Assembly (NCBI GenBank): GCA_963839615.1
Contig: CAWIVY010000001.1
Span: 186,001 to 250,000, forward strand
Length of the DNA stretch: 64,000 nt
DNA from: DASQMT01 sp963839615
Lineage (GTDB): Bacteria > Actinomycetota > Thermoleophilia > Solirubrobacterales > Solirubrobacteraceae
Reading direction: 5' to 3'
This document shows positions 40,340 to 48,336 of the stretch, piece after piece. Within the stretch, counting starts at the first letter, position 1. Every line of letters begins with the position of its first letter. The notes beneath the pieces are model-generated. The model was not told the origin of the DNA, made no database searches, and saw nothing but the letters and a program-made list of their open reading frames with translations. The position numbers and the translations under genes are program-made.

Positions 40340-41079
40340 GGCTCTCCCTCGGAGCTCGGAACGGGCGAGGGCGGGCGGCTGCGGCGCCGGCGCATGAGCT
40401 CGATCGCGAGCAGGACGCGTGTCACGTACCAGCCGCTCGCGAGCAGGCCGGCGCTGGGGCGCCCGGCGGCGCGCGCCGACATCGGTATCGGGCACTCGAC
40501 GATCTGCGCGCCGCGACGACCCGCGATCACCATCGCCTCGACGGTGTCCCCCAGGTACTCGACCGGGTAGTCGCGCGCGAAGTCCTCGAGCAGCGGACGC
40601 CGGATCGCGCGCATGCCCGACGTCGCGTCGGTGATCCGGCCGCGGACGCTGTGGGACGCGCGCGCGGCGAGCAGGCGCATCGCAAACCGCCGCCCGCCTC
40701 GGACCGAGTAGGTCGGCGCCCCCGCGTCGAAGCGCGAGCCAACGACCATGTCGGCGTCGGTCGCGCGCATGCGCTCGAGCAGCAGGGGGATCGCCAGCGG
40801 ATCGTGCTGGCCGTCCGCATCGACCTGCACGGCGACCGCGTACCCGCGCGCGACGGCGTAGCGAAAGCCGCATCGCAGCGCGCCGCCGACGCCGAGGTTG
40901 ACGGGCAGGCGCACCACGGCCGCGCCGGCGCGCGCCGCCTCCTCGGCCGTCCGATCGGTCGAGCCGTCGTCGATCACGACGACGTCCACGCCCTGGTTGC
41001 GGACCGCTCTCACGATCGCGCCGACGGTCGCCTCCTCGTTGAGCGCCGGGATCACGACGAGGACCGGCTCGAGCGTCAT
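40336..41079 (-). CDS. GT2 glycosyltransferase, polyprenyl-phosphate sugar synthase-like
   Basis: A 247-residue GT-A enzyme resembling dolichol-phosphate-mannose synthase. Motifs: LVVIPALNEEATVGAIV, VVIDDGSTD, QVDADGQHDP (DXD) and GSRFDAG, then SGMRAIRR. It lacks the C-terminal helices of ArnC-type enzymes. It probably loads a sugar from a nucleotide donor onto a polyprenyl phosphate on the cytoplasmic face. It sits between DUF2304 (ATGA overlap upstream) and the large GT-C-like protein (GTGA overlap downstream), a coupled three-gene set. Confidence 0.85.
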   Translation of the reverse strand: MTLEPVLVVIPALNEEATVGAIVRAVRNQGVDVVVIDDGSTDRTAEEAARAGAAVVRLPVNLGVGGALRCGFRYAVARGYAVAVQVDADGQHDPLAIPLLLERMRATDADMVVGSRFDAGAPTYSVRGGRRFAMRLLAARASHSVRGRITDATSGMRAIRRPLLEDFARDYPVEYLGDTVEAMVIAGRRGAQIVECPIPMSARAAGRPSAGLLASGWYVTRVLLAIELMRRRRSRPPSPVPSSEGEP

Positions 41080-41441
41080 CGCGCGCTCTCTTCGTCCTGC
41101 TTCTCCTCGAGCTCCCTGAGCCGGTGCTCGACGAACGCGGCGTGCTCGGCGAGGTCCTGGAGGGTGCGCTGGACCCCCGAGAGCGAGATCGAGAGCTGCA
41201 GGCAGACGAGCCCGAGGAACCCGGCCAGCACGCCCAGCGAGAACCCGGTCGGCGTGAAGCCGACCGACTCGACGCGAGTCGAGAGCACCTCGAGCACCGG
41301 CGCGCCGGCGATCGCCAGCAGCGAGACCGTGAGCCAGCCGAGCCCGAAGCGGATCGAGAGCATCTGGCGGCGAACCAGCGCGACGGTCGAGACCAGCAAC
41401 GCCAGCCCGCCGGCCACGATCAGGATCCCCTGGATGCTCAC
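41076..41441 (-). CDS. DUF2304 family membrane protein
   Basis: A 121-residue protein with three hydrophobic helices (QGILIVAGGLALLVSTVALV, FGLGWLTVSLLAIAGAPVL and GFSLGVLAGFLGLVCLQLSI), then a charged coil (AEHAAFVEHRLRELEEKQDE). It matches DUF2304, which is habitually next to polyprenyl-phosphate GT2 genes and may anchor them or act with them as a membrane subunit. The GTG start is one base before the end of the UPF0104-type gene, and its own stop overlaps the GT2 start. Confidence 0.82.
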   Translation of the reverse strand: MSIQGILIVAGGLALLVSTVALVRRQMLSIRFGLGWLTVSLLAIAGAPVLEVLSTRVESVGFTPTGFSLGVLAGFLGLVCLQLSISLSGVQRTLQDLAEHAAFVEHRLRELEEKQDEESAR

Positions 41442-42446
41442 TCAGATCACCGGCCGCATACCGTCGCGGGCGAGCAGGAACGCACCTGGCAGGCTCGCGA
41501 TGAACAGGACGAGCACCGTCGAGAGCGAGATCGCCGTGGCGTCGGTCGCAGTGATCCCGATCCCGCCGAGGAGGACGACGTAGCTGCCCTCACGGATCCC
41601 GAAGCCTGCGATCGAGATCGGGACGAGCGTCGCGAGCGTCACCAACGTGAGCGCGACGACGGCCGACGCGAACGACAGCCCGATCCCGAGGCACCGCGCG
41701 ATCGCGCACAGCTGCAGGGCCACTAGCGCCTGGACGGCGACGCTCGAGACGACGAGGGTGAACGGGATCAGCGGCCGCCGCCCATACGTCGCGAGAATCG
41801 CGCGCACGTCCCCGAGCGGCGCCCGCATCCGCTCCAGCAGGCGGCCGCGGATCACGCGCGGGTGCACGGCCGCCCAGACGGCGGCGGCGCCTCCGGCGAT
41901 CGTGACCACCGTGACCGTGGCCAGCAGCGCGACGGCGCCTCCGGGAGCGGCGTCGGGCTCGGCGGCCAGGCCGGCCCAGGCCAGCAGGAGCAGGCCCGCG
42001 AGCGCGCCCGCGCGGTCGACGATGACCGTCAGGCCGACGCGTACGAGCAGCGCCCGTTCGCGCGTGACGAGCAGCGCGCGGGCGACATCGCCGCCGACGG
42101 ACGTCGGCAGGAAGGTGCTGGCGAACGTGGAGACGGCGTAGACGCGGCCGAGCTCGCGGGCGCGTAACGGCACGCCCGCCGCCCGCAGCAGCTGCCACCA
42201 GCGCAGCGCGCCGACGACGAGCGCCGCCACGATCAGCCCGACGGCGGCCGCGAGCCACAGCGGCTCGCCCTCCGACAGCCGGCTCCAGAGCGCGCTCCAA
42301 TCGATCTCCGCGGCGACCAGCGCGAGCAGGCCGAGCGTGACCGCGGCCCGGAACCACACCGAGCCGAGGACTCGGCGCAGCCGCCCGGACGCGGGCTGCA
42401 CGGGCGGCGGAGCAGCGCTCGGGCTGGTGTCGACTGCAAGGTTCAT
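41442..42446 (-). CDS. UPF0104/AglD-type (LPG synthase TM-region) membrane protein
   Basis: A 334-residue polytopic membrane protein with about eight helices. It belongs to the lysylphosphatidylglycerol-synthase transmembrane family (UPF0104), which includes AglD-like glycan enzymes. Recognisable segments are STFASTFLPTSVGGDVARAL and ISIAGFGIREGSYVVLLG, both family signatures. It lacks the cytoplasmic aminoacyl-transfer domain of MprF. In glycan clusters these proteins are suspected of moving or modifying lipid-linked sugars. The ATG at 42446 is preferred, with a GGTGGA ribosome site eight bases upstream. Confidence 0.83.
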   Translation of the reverse strand: MNLAVDTSPSAAPPPVQPASGRLRRVLGSVWFRAAVTLGLLALVAAEIDWSALWSRLSEGEPLWLAAAVGLIVAALVVGALRWWQLLRAAGVPLRARELGRVYAVSTFASTFLPTSVGGDVARALLVTRERALLVRVGLTVIVDRAGALAGLLLLAWAGLAAEPDAAPGGAVALLATVTVVTIAGGAAAVWAAVHPRVIRGRLLERMRAPLGDVRAILATYGRRPLIPFTLVVSSVAVQALVALQLCAIARCLGIGLSFASAVVALTLVTLATLVPISIAGFGIREGSYVVLLGGIGITATDATAISLSTVLVLFIASLPGAFLLARDGMRPVI

Positions 42447-42465
42447 CTCGGGTTCCACCGGCAGC

Positions 42466-43281
42466 TCAGATGCCGAACACGCGCAGCGCCGTTCGATCCA
42501 GCTCCGCGGCCACCTCGACGAGCGGGAGCCCCGCGCCGGCCGCGCCGAGCACGTCCTCCACGCGCCTGAAGGTGTCCCGCCGCCGGTAGTGGAGGATACG
42601 ACTCACCGTCCAGCTCGCGTGGGGCAGCAGCACGAACGGCGCTCCAGGGTCGAAGTCGTAGGGGTGCGCGTAGCTCCAGCGTGCGCGTCCGTGCTGGCGC
42701 GCGACCGCACGCCGCAGCAGCGTCCGCGGCAGGTAGCGCAGGTACACGCCGCCGAGGTACGGGACCGCGATGCGCCGCCGGCCCAGCAGCGGGCATGGCA
42801 GCTCGATCGGGCCATCGGCCCAGCGGAACGGCTCGCGCGGGGCGCCGGGCAGCCCGAACAGCGGGTTGCCCGCCGGGAGCACGCTCGAGGAGTACGAGAA
42901 GCCCTCCTCGGCCAGCCGTCGCGGCGCCCAAGGCGTCGCGGCCGTGAGCGAGAAGATCGGCGCGCGATAGCCGCGCACCGGTGCTTGCGCGACGTCCTCG
43001 AGCAGCGCCTTGCCGCGCCGCAGATCGTCCGCGAAGCCCGCCTCGCCGAGCTCGCCCAGCGGCACGTGGCGGAGGCCGTGAAGCCCGATCTCATGCCCGG
43101 CTGCGGCAACGTCCCGCACGAGCGCAGGCCGCAGCGCAGCCAGGTCCCCGACCACGAAGAACGTCGCCCGAACCCCCCTCGCCGCCAGGAAGTCGAGCAC
43201 CCGGCGCGTCGCAAGCTCGTAGCGAGGCGTGTCGGCCGCCGGGGGCTGCCCGTCGTCCTCGAGGTCGAACGTGAAGGTCAC
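42466..43281 (-). CDS. Polysaccharide deacetylase (CE4/NodB-like)
   Basis: A 271-residue carbohydrate esterase 4 domain. The first motif VTFTFDLEDDG supplies the catalytic base and metal aspartate. HEIGLHGLRH carries the two metal-binding histidines, and GYRAPIFS the substrate-site arginine. No signal peptide, so it acts in the cytoplasm or on a lipid-linked precursor. It likely removes N-acetyl groups from an amino sugar in the glycan. The start is ambiguous: GTG at 43281 or TTG four codons upstream. Confidence 0.85.
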   Translation of the reverse strand: MTFTFDLEDDGQPPAADTPRYELATRRVLDFLAARGVRATFFVVGDLAALRPALVRDVAAAGHEIGLHGLRHVPLGELGEAGFADDLRRGKALLEDVAQAPVRGYRAPIFSLTAATPWAPRRLAEEGFSYSSSVLPAGNPLFGLPGAPREPFRWADGPIELPCPLLGRRRIAVPYLGGVYLRYLPRTLLRRAVARQHGRARWSYAHPYDFDPGAPFVLLPHASWTVSRILHYRRRDTFRRVEDVLGAAGAGLPLVEVAAELDRTALRVFGI

Positions 43282-43303
43282 CGGCGAGCGCAAGGCGGCA
43301 CGC

Positions 43304-44017
43304 CTACGCCGGCGGCTTGCGCAGCACGACGACCCCGTCGTAGACCGTCATGTGCTCGATCGCGAGCGTCGCCCCGGTCCCCTCGTTGTGCGCGCGGATC
43401 GTGCCGCCGGCGACGTGGTCCACGAGCCGCTTCACCAGTCCGACCATCCCGAGGTCGTGGCTGCCCATCGGCGTGGCGTCGAGCGCCTCGACGCCGACGC
43501 GCTCGGCGGGCGGGCCGCCGTCCGGCCAGCCCGGGAGGTATCCGGTGCCCCAATCCTCGATCACGTAGATGCCGCCGGGCCTGAGGTGCTCGTCGTAGAG
43601 AGCCTGGATCGAGCGCGCCGTGAGCTCGCCGACGTGCGAGGCGTCGTCGACGATCAGCTCCCATCCTTCGGGGGCGAACCGCTCGCGCGTGGCGCGCAGC
43701 AGCTCGCGGTCGGTCTGATCGCCCTGCACCAGGTGGACGCGCGGGCCGAGCTCGAGCTCAGGCAGCGCCAGGTCCAGCCCGACGATCGTGGCGCGCGGGA
43801 AGGCGTCGCGCCACATCGCGAGCGAGTCGCCCTTCCAGACGCCGAGCTCGAGCATCGCGAAGCTGCGCGGCCGGAGCGGGTTCAGCAGCCGCTCGTAGAT
43901 CGGCAGGTAGGGCGGCGGCTTGGCGACGCGATCGATCCACTGCTCGTCGGGCATCCGCAGCCATCCGTGCGCCCGCGCGTGCTGGCGGGCGAGCGCGATC
44001 AGCCGCTGCCGGTCCAT
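43304..44017 (-). CDS. Class I SAM-dependent methyltransferase (Methyltransf_24-like)
   Basis: A 237-residue methyltransferase. FAMLELGVWKGDSLAMWRDA forms the SAM loop, IVGLDLALPEL follows, and WELIVDDASHVGELT and GGIYVIEDWGTGYLPG match cephalosporin-hydroxylase/macrocin-O-methyltransferase-like sugar O-methyltransferases. The Asp/His pair (DDASH) and DW are metal-ligand candidates. Its start overlaps the upstream methyltransferase by 19 bp, so the genes are in one unit. Confidence 0.82.
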   Translation of the reverse strand: MDRQRLIALARQHARAHGWLRMPDEQWIDRVAKPPPYLPIYERLLNPLRPRSFAMLELGVWKGDSLAMWRDAFPRATIVGLDLALPELELGPRVHLVQGDQTDRELLRATRERFAPEGWELIVDDASHVGELTARSIQALYDEHLRPGGIYVIEDWGTGYLPGWPDGGPPAERVGVEALDATPMGSHDLGMVGLVKRLVDHVAGGTIRAHNEGTGATLAIEHMTVYDGVVVLRKPPA

Positions 44018-44754
44018 CGGCCATTGCGGATCAGGAGGAACATCCGCTCGTCACCCTCGGGCGTGGCGGGGTCCGAGGCCTCGGTGTTGCCGACGTTGAG
44101 CCGGTCGAGGATCTCCCAGCCGGCGCGTGAGACGAGCCGCTCCAGCCCTGCCGGCGTGAAGATCCAGTAGTTCGTCGGATCGTTGTTGGTCTCGTGCGGC
44201 GCCACGAGATAGGCGATCGGCAGGTGACCGACGGGCGTCCGCTCCGGCCCGGCGAAGCGGGCCACCTTGGTGCTCAGCAGGCAGTGCTTGGCGTGCGCCG
44301 CGAGCTCGCGCAGGGCGTAGTAGGGGTTCTGCAGGTGGTAGAGGATCCCCAGCAGCAGGACGAGCCCGTACTCGTCTCGCGGGAGCCGGAACTGACGGTC
44401 GAGGTCGACGTCGTGGACCGCGGCGCTCGAGCCGAGCGCCGTGGCGAGCGCGCGCGCGCCGCGCAGCCCGTTCTGGTTCGTCGGGCCGTGGTCGACGATG
44501 TCGAACTCCCAGCCGGCCTGCGCTTCGAGCGCGAACGCCAGGTCCCCGTCGGCCGCGCCGATGTCGGCGACCGGCAGGCCCGCGACGAGCCGGCCGAGAT
44601 CGCGGTTCTCGCCGGTCAGCATCGCGTCGATGTGCACGGCGTTGGCGAGGATGTCGTAGCGGTACCACGGGATCGGCTCGGTCACGGACGCCCGCGCGGC
44701 ACGGAGGCGCTCGACATGACTCCCGAGCTCGCTGCTGAAGGCGCCGATGTCCAT
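43999..44754 (-). CDS. Class I SAM-dependent methyltransferase (CmoB-like fold)
   Basis: A 251-residue methyltransferase. PWYRYDILANAVHIDAMLTG precedes the SAM loop (VADIGAADGDLAFALE). VDHGPTNQNGLRGARAL and GLVLLLGILYHLQNPYYALRELA follow. The latter is typical of the DUF1698/CmoB-like group, which outside tRNA modification often occurs in glycan clusters. Six C-terminal codons overlap the next methyltransferase. A TAGCCT hexamer 10 bases before the ATG suggests an internal leaderless promoter, overlapping the stop of the upstream methyltransferase gene. Confidence 0.82.
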   Translation of the reverse strand: MDIGAFSSELGSHVERLRAARASVTEPIPWYRYDILANAVHIDAMLTGENRDLGRLVAGLPVADIGAADGDLAFALEAQAGWEFDIVDHGPTNQNGLRGARALATALGSSAAVHDVDLDRQFRLPRDEYGLVLLLGILYHLQNPYYALRELAAHAKHCLLSTKVARFAGPERTPVGHLPIAYLVAPHETNNDPTNYWIFTPAGLERLVSRAGWEILDRLNVGNTEASDPATPEGDERMFLLIRNGRWTGSG

Positions 44755-44767
44755 GGGGCAGGTGAGG

Positions 44768-45901
44768 CTAGCGGCGCTCGAGCACGTAGAGGTCCTGGTT
44801 GGCATCGAGCCGCGCCGGCTCGTACAGCAGCGCCGACCAGTCGGGGAGCAGCCGCGCGAGCAGCCACTCCGGCGTGGCGTAGGCCATGCCCCAGTCGGGG
44901 CTGACGACGCCGTGGTCGCCATCCTCGCCGAACGCGTGCGCGAACCAGAAGCCACGGCGGTACAGGGCCTCCGAGCAGCGCACCGCGTCCTCCGGGATCA
45001 GCGAGTCGGCGGCGGTCTGGCGGCCGATCGACGCGATCCCATGAGCAGTGAAGAGGAGCGCCGCCCCCGGCCGCAGGAGCCGGTGCATCTCCTCGAACCA
45101 GCGCAGGCCCGCCTCGGCGTTGAAGTGCGACCAGATCGAGATCGCGTAGACGAGGTCGAGCGAGCCGTCGTGGAGCTCGAGCGGCGGCTGCTGCGGGTTT
45201 ACGAAGAACTCGACGCCATCGAGATGCTCGCGCGCCCACGCGATCGCGGGCTCGTTCGGATCGCAACCGAGCCAGGACACGTCCGGACGCGCGGCCGCCA
45301 GCATCCGCACGACCCGGCCGGAGGAGCAGCCGAAGTCGAGCGCCTGCCCGCTCTCCGGCAGCGGCTTCCCCGCCTTCTCGAGCGCGCCGAGCACGAGGTC
45401 GGCGGTGAACGCGTCGCCGCCGGCCGCCACCGGCCCGCGGGCCATCGCGTGCACGTCGTCGGGCGGCATCACGGGCGAGAGTCGTGTCTTCTCGAGGATC
45501 GACGGCACCTCGTAGTGGACGCCGAAGTTCAGCGTCAGGTACTTCCGCGTCACCTCGTCGGCCGCTTCCCAGTACGCGGTGGCGCCGTCGTCGAAGCAGT
45601 CATGGAGCGCTCGCACGTCGTCGTCGTCGAGCCGCTCGAGGAGCGTGCGCGTGGCCGGGCCGGCCGCGTGCGGGTATGCCGGCACGTCGTGCTCGGACGG
45701 GTTCCACGGAGGCAGCGCGGCGTCGAGCCGGGAAGCACGCTCGTCCAGCTCTGCGCCGCGGGCGTCCAGCTCGGCCTCGCGCCGGTCGAGGGCGGCGACC
45801 GCGCCCGCGGGCGGGCGGGCGCGGACCCGTCCGCGCGTCAACGTCGCGAGGACGCGCGCCGAGAGCTCTCCCCGTGGTCGGCGATGAAGACTGTCGAACA
45901 C
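44768..45901 (-). CDS. Class I SAM-dependent methyltransferase
   Basis: A 377-residue protein. After a short helical N-terminal region (LDRREAELDARGAELDERAS) comes a class I methyltransferase domain with ALDFGCSSGRVVRMLAA (SAM loop), WLGCDPNEPAI, LDLVYAISIWSHF and LLRPGAALLFTAHG, resembling Methyltransf_25/11 enzymes. The GTG at 45901 is chosen because TAGGGT lies eight bases upstream; a TTG 20 codons earlier is less likely. It is the first of a minus-strand group of three methyltransferases followed by the deacetylase, and is divergent from the Wzt/Wzm exporter genes. Confidence 0.82.
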   Translation of the reverse strand: MFDSLHRRPRGELSARVLATLTRGRVRARPPAGAVAALDRREAELDARGAELDERASRLDAALPPWNPSEHDVPAYPHAAGPATRTLLERLDDDDVRALHDCFDDGATAYWEAADEVTRKYLTLNFGVHYEVPSILEKTRLSPVMPPDDVHAMARGPVAAGGDAFTADLVLGALEKAGKPLPESGQALDFGCSSGRVVRMLAAARPDVSWLGCDPNEPAIAWAREHLDGVEFFVNPQQPPLELHDGSLDLVYAISIWSHFNAEAGLRWFEEMHRLLRPGAALLFTAHGIASIGRQTAADSLIPEDAVRCSEALYRRGFWFAHAFGEDGDHGVVSPDWGMAYATPEWLLARLLPDWSALLYEPARLDANQDLYVLERR

Positions 45902-45909
45902 CGGCGGGA

Positions 45910-45915
45910 ACCCTA
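45910..45915 (-). promoter_or_regulatory. -10 hexamer of a leaderless promoter (methyltransferase)
   Basis: TAGGGT on the minus strand, eight bases before the GTG at 45901, in the divergent gap with the wzt-like gene. Confidence 0.5.
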
Positions 45916-45968
45916 GTACGCCGTCCTTCGAGGGCGTTCGCGCAACCGGAGCCCGCCCCAACCGTTGC

Positions 45969-45974
45969 TAGCGT
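45969..45974 (+). promoter_or_regulatory. -10 hexamer of a leaderless promoter (wzt-like gene)
   Basis: TAGCGT lies eight bases before the TTG at 45983 and is the reason for preferring that start over in-frame TTG codons at 45965 and 45974. Confidence 0.4.
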
Positions 45975-45982
45975 TGAGCAGC

Positions 45983-47233
45983 TTGCCCGTCGCCGTCGAC
46001 CATCCCGCAGAGACCCGCGCAAAGGCGCTGCAAGCCGCGCCGCCCGCGGTCGTCGTCGATCACCTGGAGAAGACGTTCCGGCTGCCGCACCGGCTCTACT
46101 CGACGTTCAAGGAGCGCGCACTGCACCCCTTCAGCGCGAACACGTTCGACGAGCTGCGGGCGGTCGACGACGTGACGTTCAGCGTCGCGAGCGGCGAGTT
46201 CTTCGGCATCGTCGGGCGCAACGGCTCGGGCAAGAGCACGCTGCTCAAGTGCCTCGCGGAGATCTACGCGCCCAACAGCGGCAGCATCTCGGTCGTCGGG
46301 CGGCTGTCCCCGTTCATCGAGCTCGGCGTGGGCTTCAACGCGGATCTCACCGCGCGCGACAACGTCATCATCAACGCCGTCATGCTCGGGCTCTCGCGCA
46401 AGGAGGCGCGCCGGCGCTTCGACGAGATCATCGCGTTCGCCGAGCTCGAGGAGTTCGTCGATCTCAAGCTCAAGAACTACTCGTCCGGGATGACCGTCAG
46501 GCTCGGCTTCTCGGTCGCGGTCCAGGCCGACGCCGACGTGCTGCTCGTCGACGAGGTGCTCGCGGTCGGCGATGCGGCGTTCCAGCAGAAGTGCTTCGAC
46601 CAGTTCCAGACGCTCAAGGCGAACGGCCGGACGATCATCTTCGTCACGCACGACATGGCCTCCGTCGAGCGTTTCTGCGACCGGGCGATGCTGCTCGAGC
46701 GCGGCAGGATGATCTCCCTCGGCGAACCGCACGCGATCACGCTCGCATACAACGAGCTGAACTTCGGGCGGCTGGTCCACGACGACATCGAGGCCAACCG
46801 CTACGGCGACCAGGCCGCCTGCGAGATCGAGAACGCCTGGTTCGAGAGCGGCGGCGAGCGGATCACGACGCTCGCCGCGGGCGACGAGCTGGCCGCGGTG
46901 ATGCGCGTGCGCTTCCACGAGCCGGTCGAGGACCCGATCTTCGCGATCGCGCTGCGCAACGCGATCGGGCACACGGTGTTCGCGACCTCGACGAAGTGGG
47001 AGCAGCTCGCGAGCGGCCGCTACGGCGCCGGCGACGTCGCGGAGGTCCGGATCACGCTGGAGTCGTGGCTGGCGCCGAGCACGTACAAGCTCACGCCGTC
47101 GGTCGCTCGCGACGGCGGCGGCGCCAACGCGCTCGACCTGCGCGAGGACCTCGTCTCGCTGCTCGTCCACAGCACGCGCACGACGGGCGGCATCGTCGAC
47201 ATCCCCCATCGCATCGAGGTCGAGCGCCGGTGA
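45983..47233 (+). CDS. wzt: Polysaccharide ABC exporter ATPase with C-terminal glycan-binding-type domain (Wzt-like)
   Basis: A 416-residue ABC ATPase. Walker A GRNGSGKST (~78-86), signature NYSSGMTVRLG (~165-175), Walker B DVLLVDEVLAVGD (~185-197) and the switch histidine in FVTHD are intact. Residues ~275-416 form a beta-rich extra domain like the carbohydrate-binding C-terminus of Wzt, which recognises the modified non-reducing end of the finished glycan. This links export to terminal modification, and several methyltransferases lie next door. The permease gene follows with a GTGA overlap. The start is uncertain among three TTG codons. Confidence 0.88.
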   Translation: MPVAVDHPAETRAKALQAAPPAVVVDHLEKTFRLPHRLYSTFKERALHPFSANTFDELRAVDDVTFSVASGEFFGIVGRNGSGKSTLLKCLAEIYAPNSGSISVVGRLSPFIELGVGFNADLTARDNVIINAVMLGLSRKEARRRFDEIIAFAELEEFVDLKLKNYSSGMTVRLGFSVAVQADADVLLVDEVLAVGDAAFQQKCFDQFQTLKANGRTIIFVTHDMASVERFCDRAMLLERGRMISLGEPHAITLAYNELNFGRLVHDDIEANRYGDQAACEIENAWFESGGERITTLAAGDELAAVMRVRFHEPVEDPIFAIALRNAIGHTVFATSTKWEQLASGRYGAGDVAEVRITLESWLAPSTYKLTPSVARDGGGANALDLREDLVSLLVHSTRTTGGIVDIPHRIEVERR

Positions 47234-48057
47234 CGGCGGCGGCGCTGCGCCGGCCGGCGCTGGGGAGCGAGCAGTTGCAGCGGGTCCTGAGCCTGACGTG
47301 GACGCTCGCGGTGACCGAGTGGAAGCTGCGCTTCTACGGCTCGGTGCTGGGCTACTTCTGGACGCTGGCGCGTCCGTTCGCGTTCTTCGGGGTGATCTAC
47401 GTCGTCTTCACCGAGATCGCGAGCGTCGGCGGCGAGGTCAAGAACTATGGCGTCTACATCCTCTTCGGCCTCGTCTTGTTCAACTTCTTCGCCGAGACGA
47501 CCGGCCAGTGCGTCGACTGCCTCATCACGAACGAGAACCTGCTTCGCAAGATGCGCTTCCCGCGCATCGTGATCCCGCTCTCGGTCGTGCTCGCGGCGCT
47601 CCTGAACCTCGGGATGACGCTGGTGGCGGTGTTCGGCTTCACGCTCGCGAACGGCATCTGGCCGCAGTGGAGCTGGCTCGAGCTGATCCCGCTGCTTGCG
47701 CTGCTGACGCTGCTCGCCACCGGCGTCGGGACGCTGCTCAGCGTGTTGTACATCCGCTATCGCGACATGCAGCCGATCTGGGACGTGATCAGCCAGATGC
47801 TGTTCTACGCGTCGCCGGTGCTCTACGTGGCGACGATGGTGCCCGAGGACTACCAGCGGCCCTACCTGGCCAACCCGATCGCGGCGATCCTCACCCAGGT
47901 GCGGCACGCGATCGTCGACCCGACGGCTCCGTCGCTCGCGACGGCGATCGGCGAGCCCGTGCGAATGCTGATCCCGCTCGGCGTCGTGCTCGCAGTGGCC
48001 GCCCTCGGCCTGTACACGTTCAACCGCATGTCGCCGAACATCGCCGAAGAGCTGTAG
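47230..48057 (+). CDS. wzm: Polysaccharide ABC exporter permease (Wzm-like)
   Basis: A 275-residue ABC-2-type permease with six predicted helices. Typical segments are EWKLRFYGSVLGYFWTLARP at the N-terminus, NLLRKMRFPRIVIPLSVV, LYIRYRDMQPIWDVISQMLF and YLANPIAAILTQVRHAIVD. With the coupled ATPase it would move a lipid-linked polysaccharide across the cytoplasmic membrane. Its GTG start overlaps the ATPase stop. A small coiled-coil gene and a fused glycosyltransferase follow in the same direction. Confidence 0.9.
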   Translation: MTAAALRRPALGSEQLQRVLSLTWTLAVTEWKLRFYGSVLGYFWTLARPFAFFGVIYVVFTEIASVGGEVKNYGVYILFGLVLFNFFAETTGQCVDCLITNENLLRKMRFPRIVIPLSVVLAALLNLGMTLVAVFGFTLANGIWPQWSWLELIPLLALLTLLATGVGTLLSVLYIRYRDMQPIWDVISQMLFYASPVLYVATMVPEDYQRPYLANPIAAILTQVRHAIVDPTAPSLATAIGEPVRMLIPLGVVLAVAALGLYTFNRMSPNIAEEL

Positions 48058-48072
48058 CTACCCTCGACCGCG

Positions 48073-48336
48073 ATGAGCACGACCTCTGAGCAGGCGGAGA
48101 TCCAGGCCCTGCGCGCTCGCATCGAGGGACTCGAGGCGGAGAACGCGGAGCTCGCAGCGCGCGCTAACGCCGCTGTCGCCGCGGCGCAGGATCGCGTCTA
48201 CTGGCTCGATCGCTGGGGCGTCGACCTGAACGCGCTCATGCGCCGCCGCGGCGCCGACGAGTTCCGCGGCGTGCTCCGAGCGGTCCGCTCGATCGTGCGG
48301 CGGCTGAAGAAGGCCAAGCGGCTCCTCGGGCGATGA
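48073..48336 (+). CDS. Small coiled-coil protein of the glycan cluster
   Basis: An 87-residue protein. Residues ~5-40 are a heptad-rich coiled coil (AEIQALRARIEGLEAENAEL). The rest is a basic amphipathic segment (YWLDRWGVDLNALMRRRGAD, then RSIVRRLKKAKRLLG) that could lie on the membrane surface. No catalytic domain. The same coil-plus-basic-helix theme ends or links other cluster proteins, so it may be a scaffold. TACCCT lies eight bases before its ATG, and its stop overlaps the next gene's start (ATGA). Confidence 0.7.
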   Translation: MSTTSEQAEIQALRARIEGLEAENAELAARANAAVAAAQDRVYWLDRWGVDLNALMRRRGADEFRGVLRAVRSIVRRLKKAKRLLGR

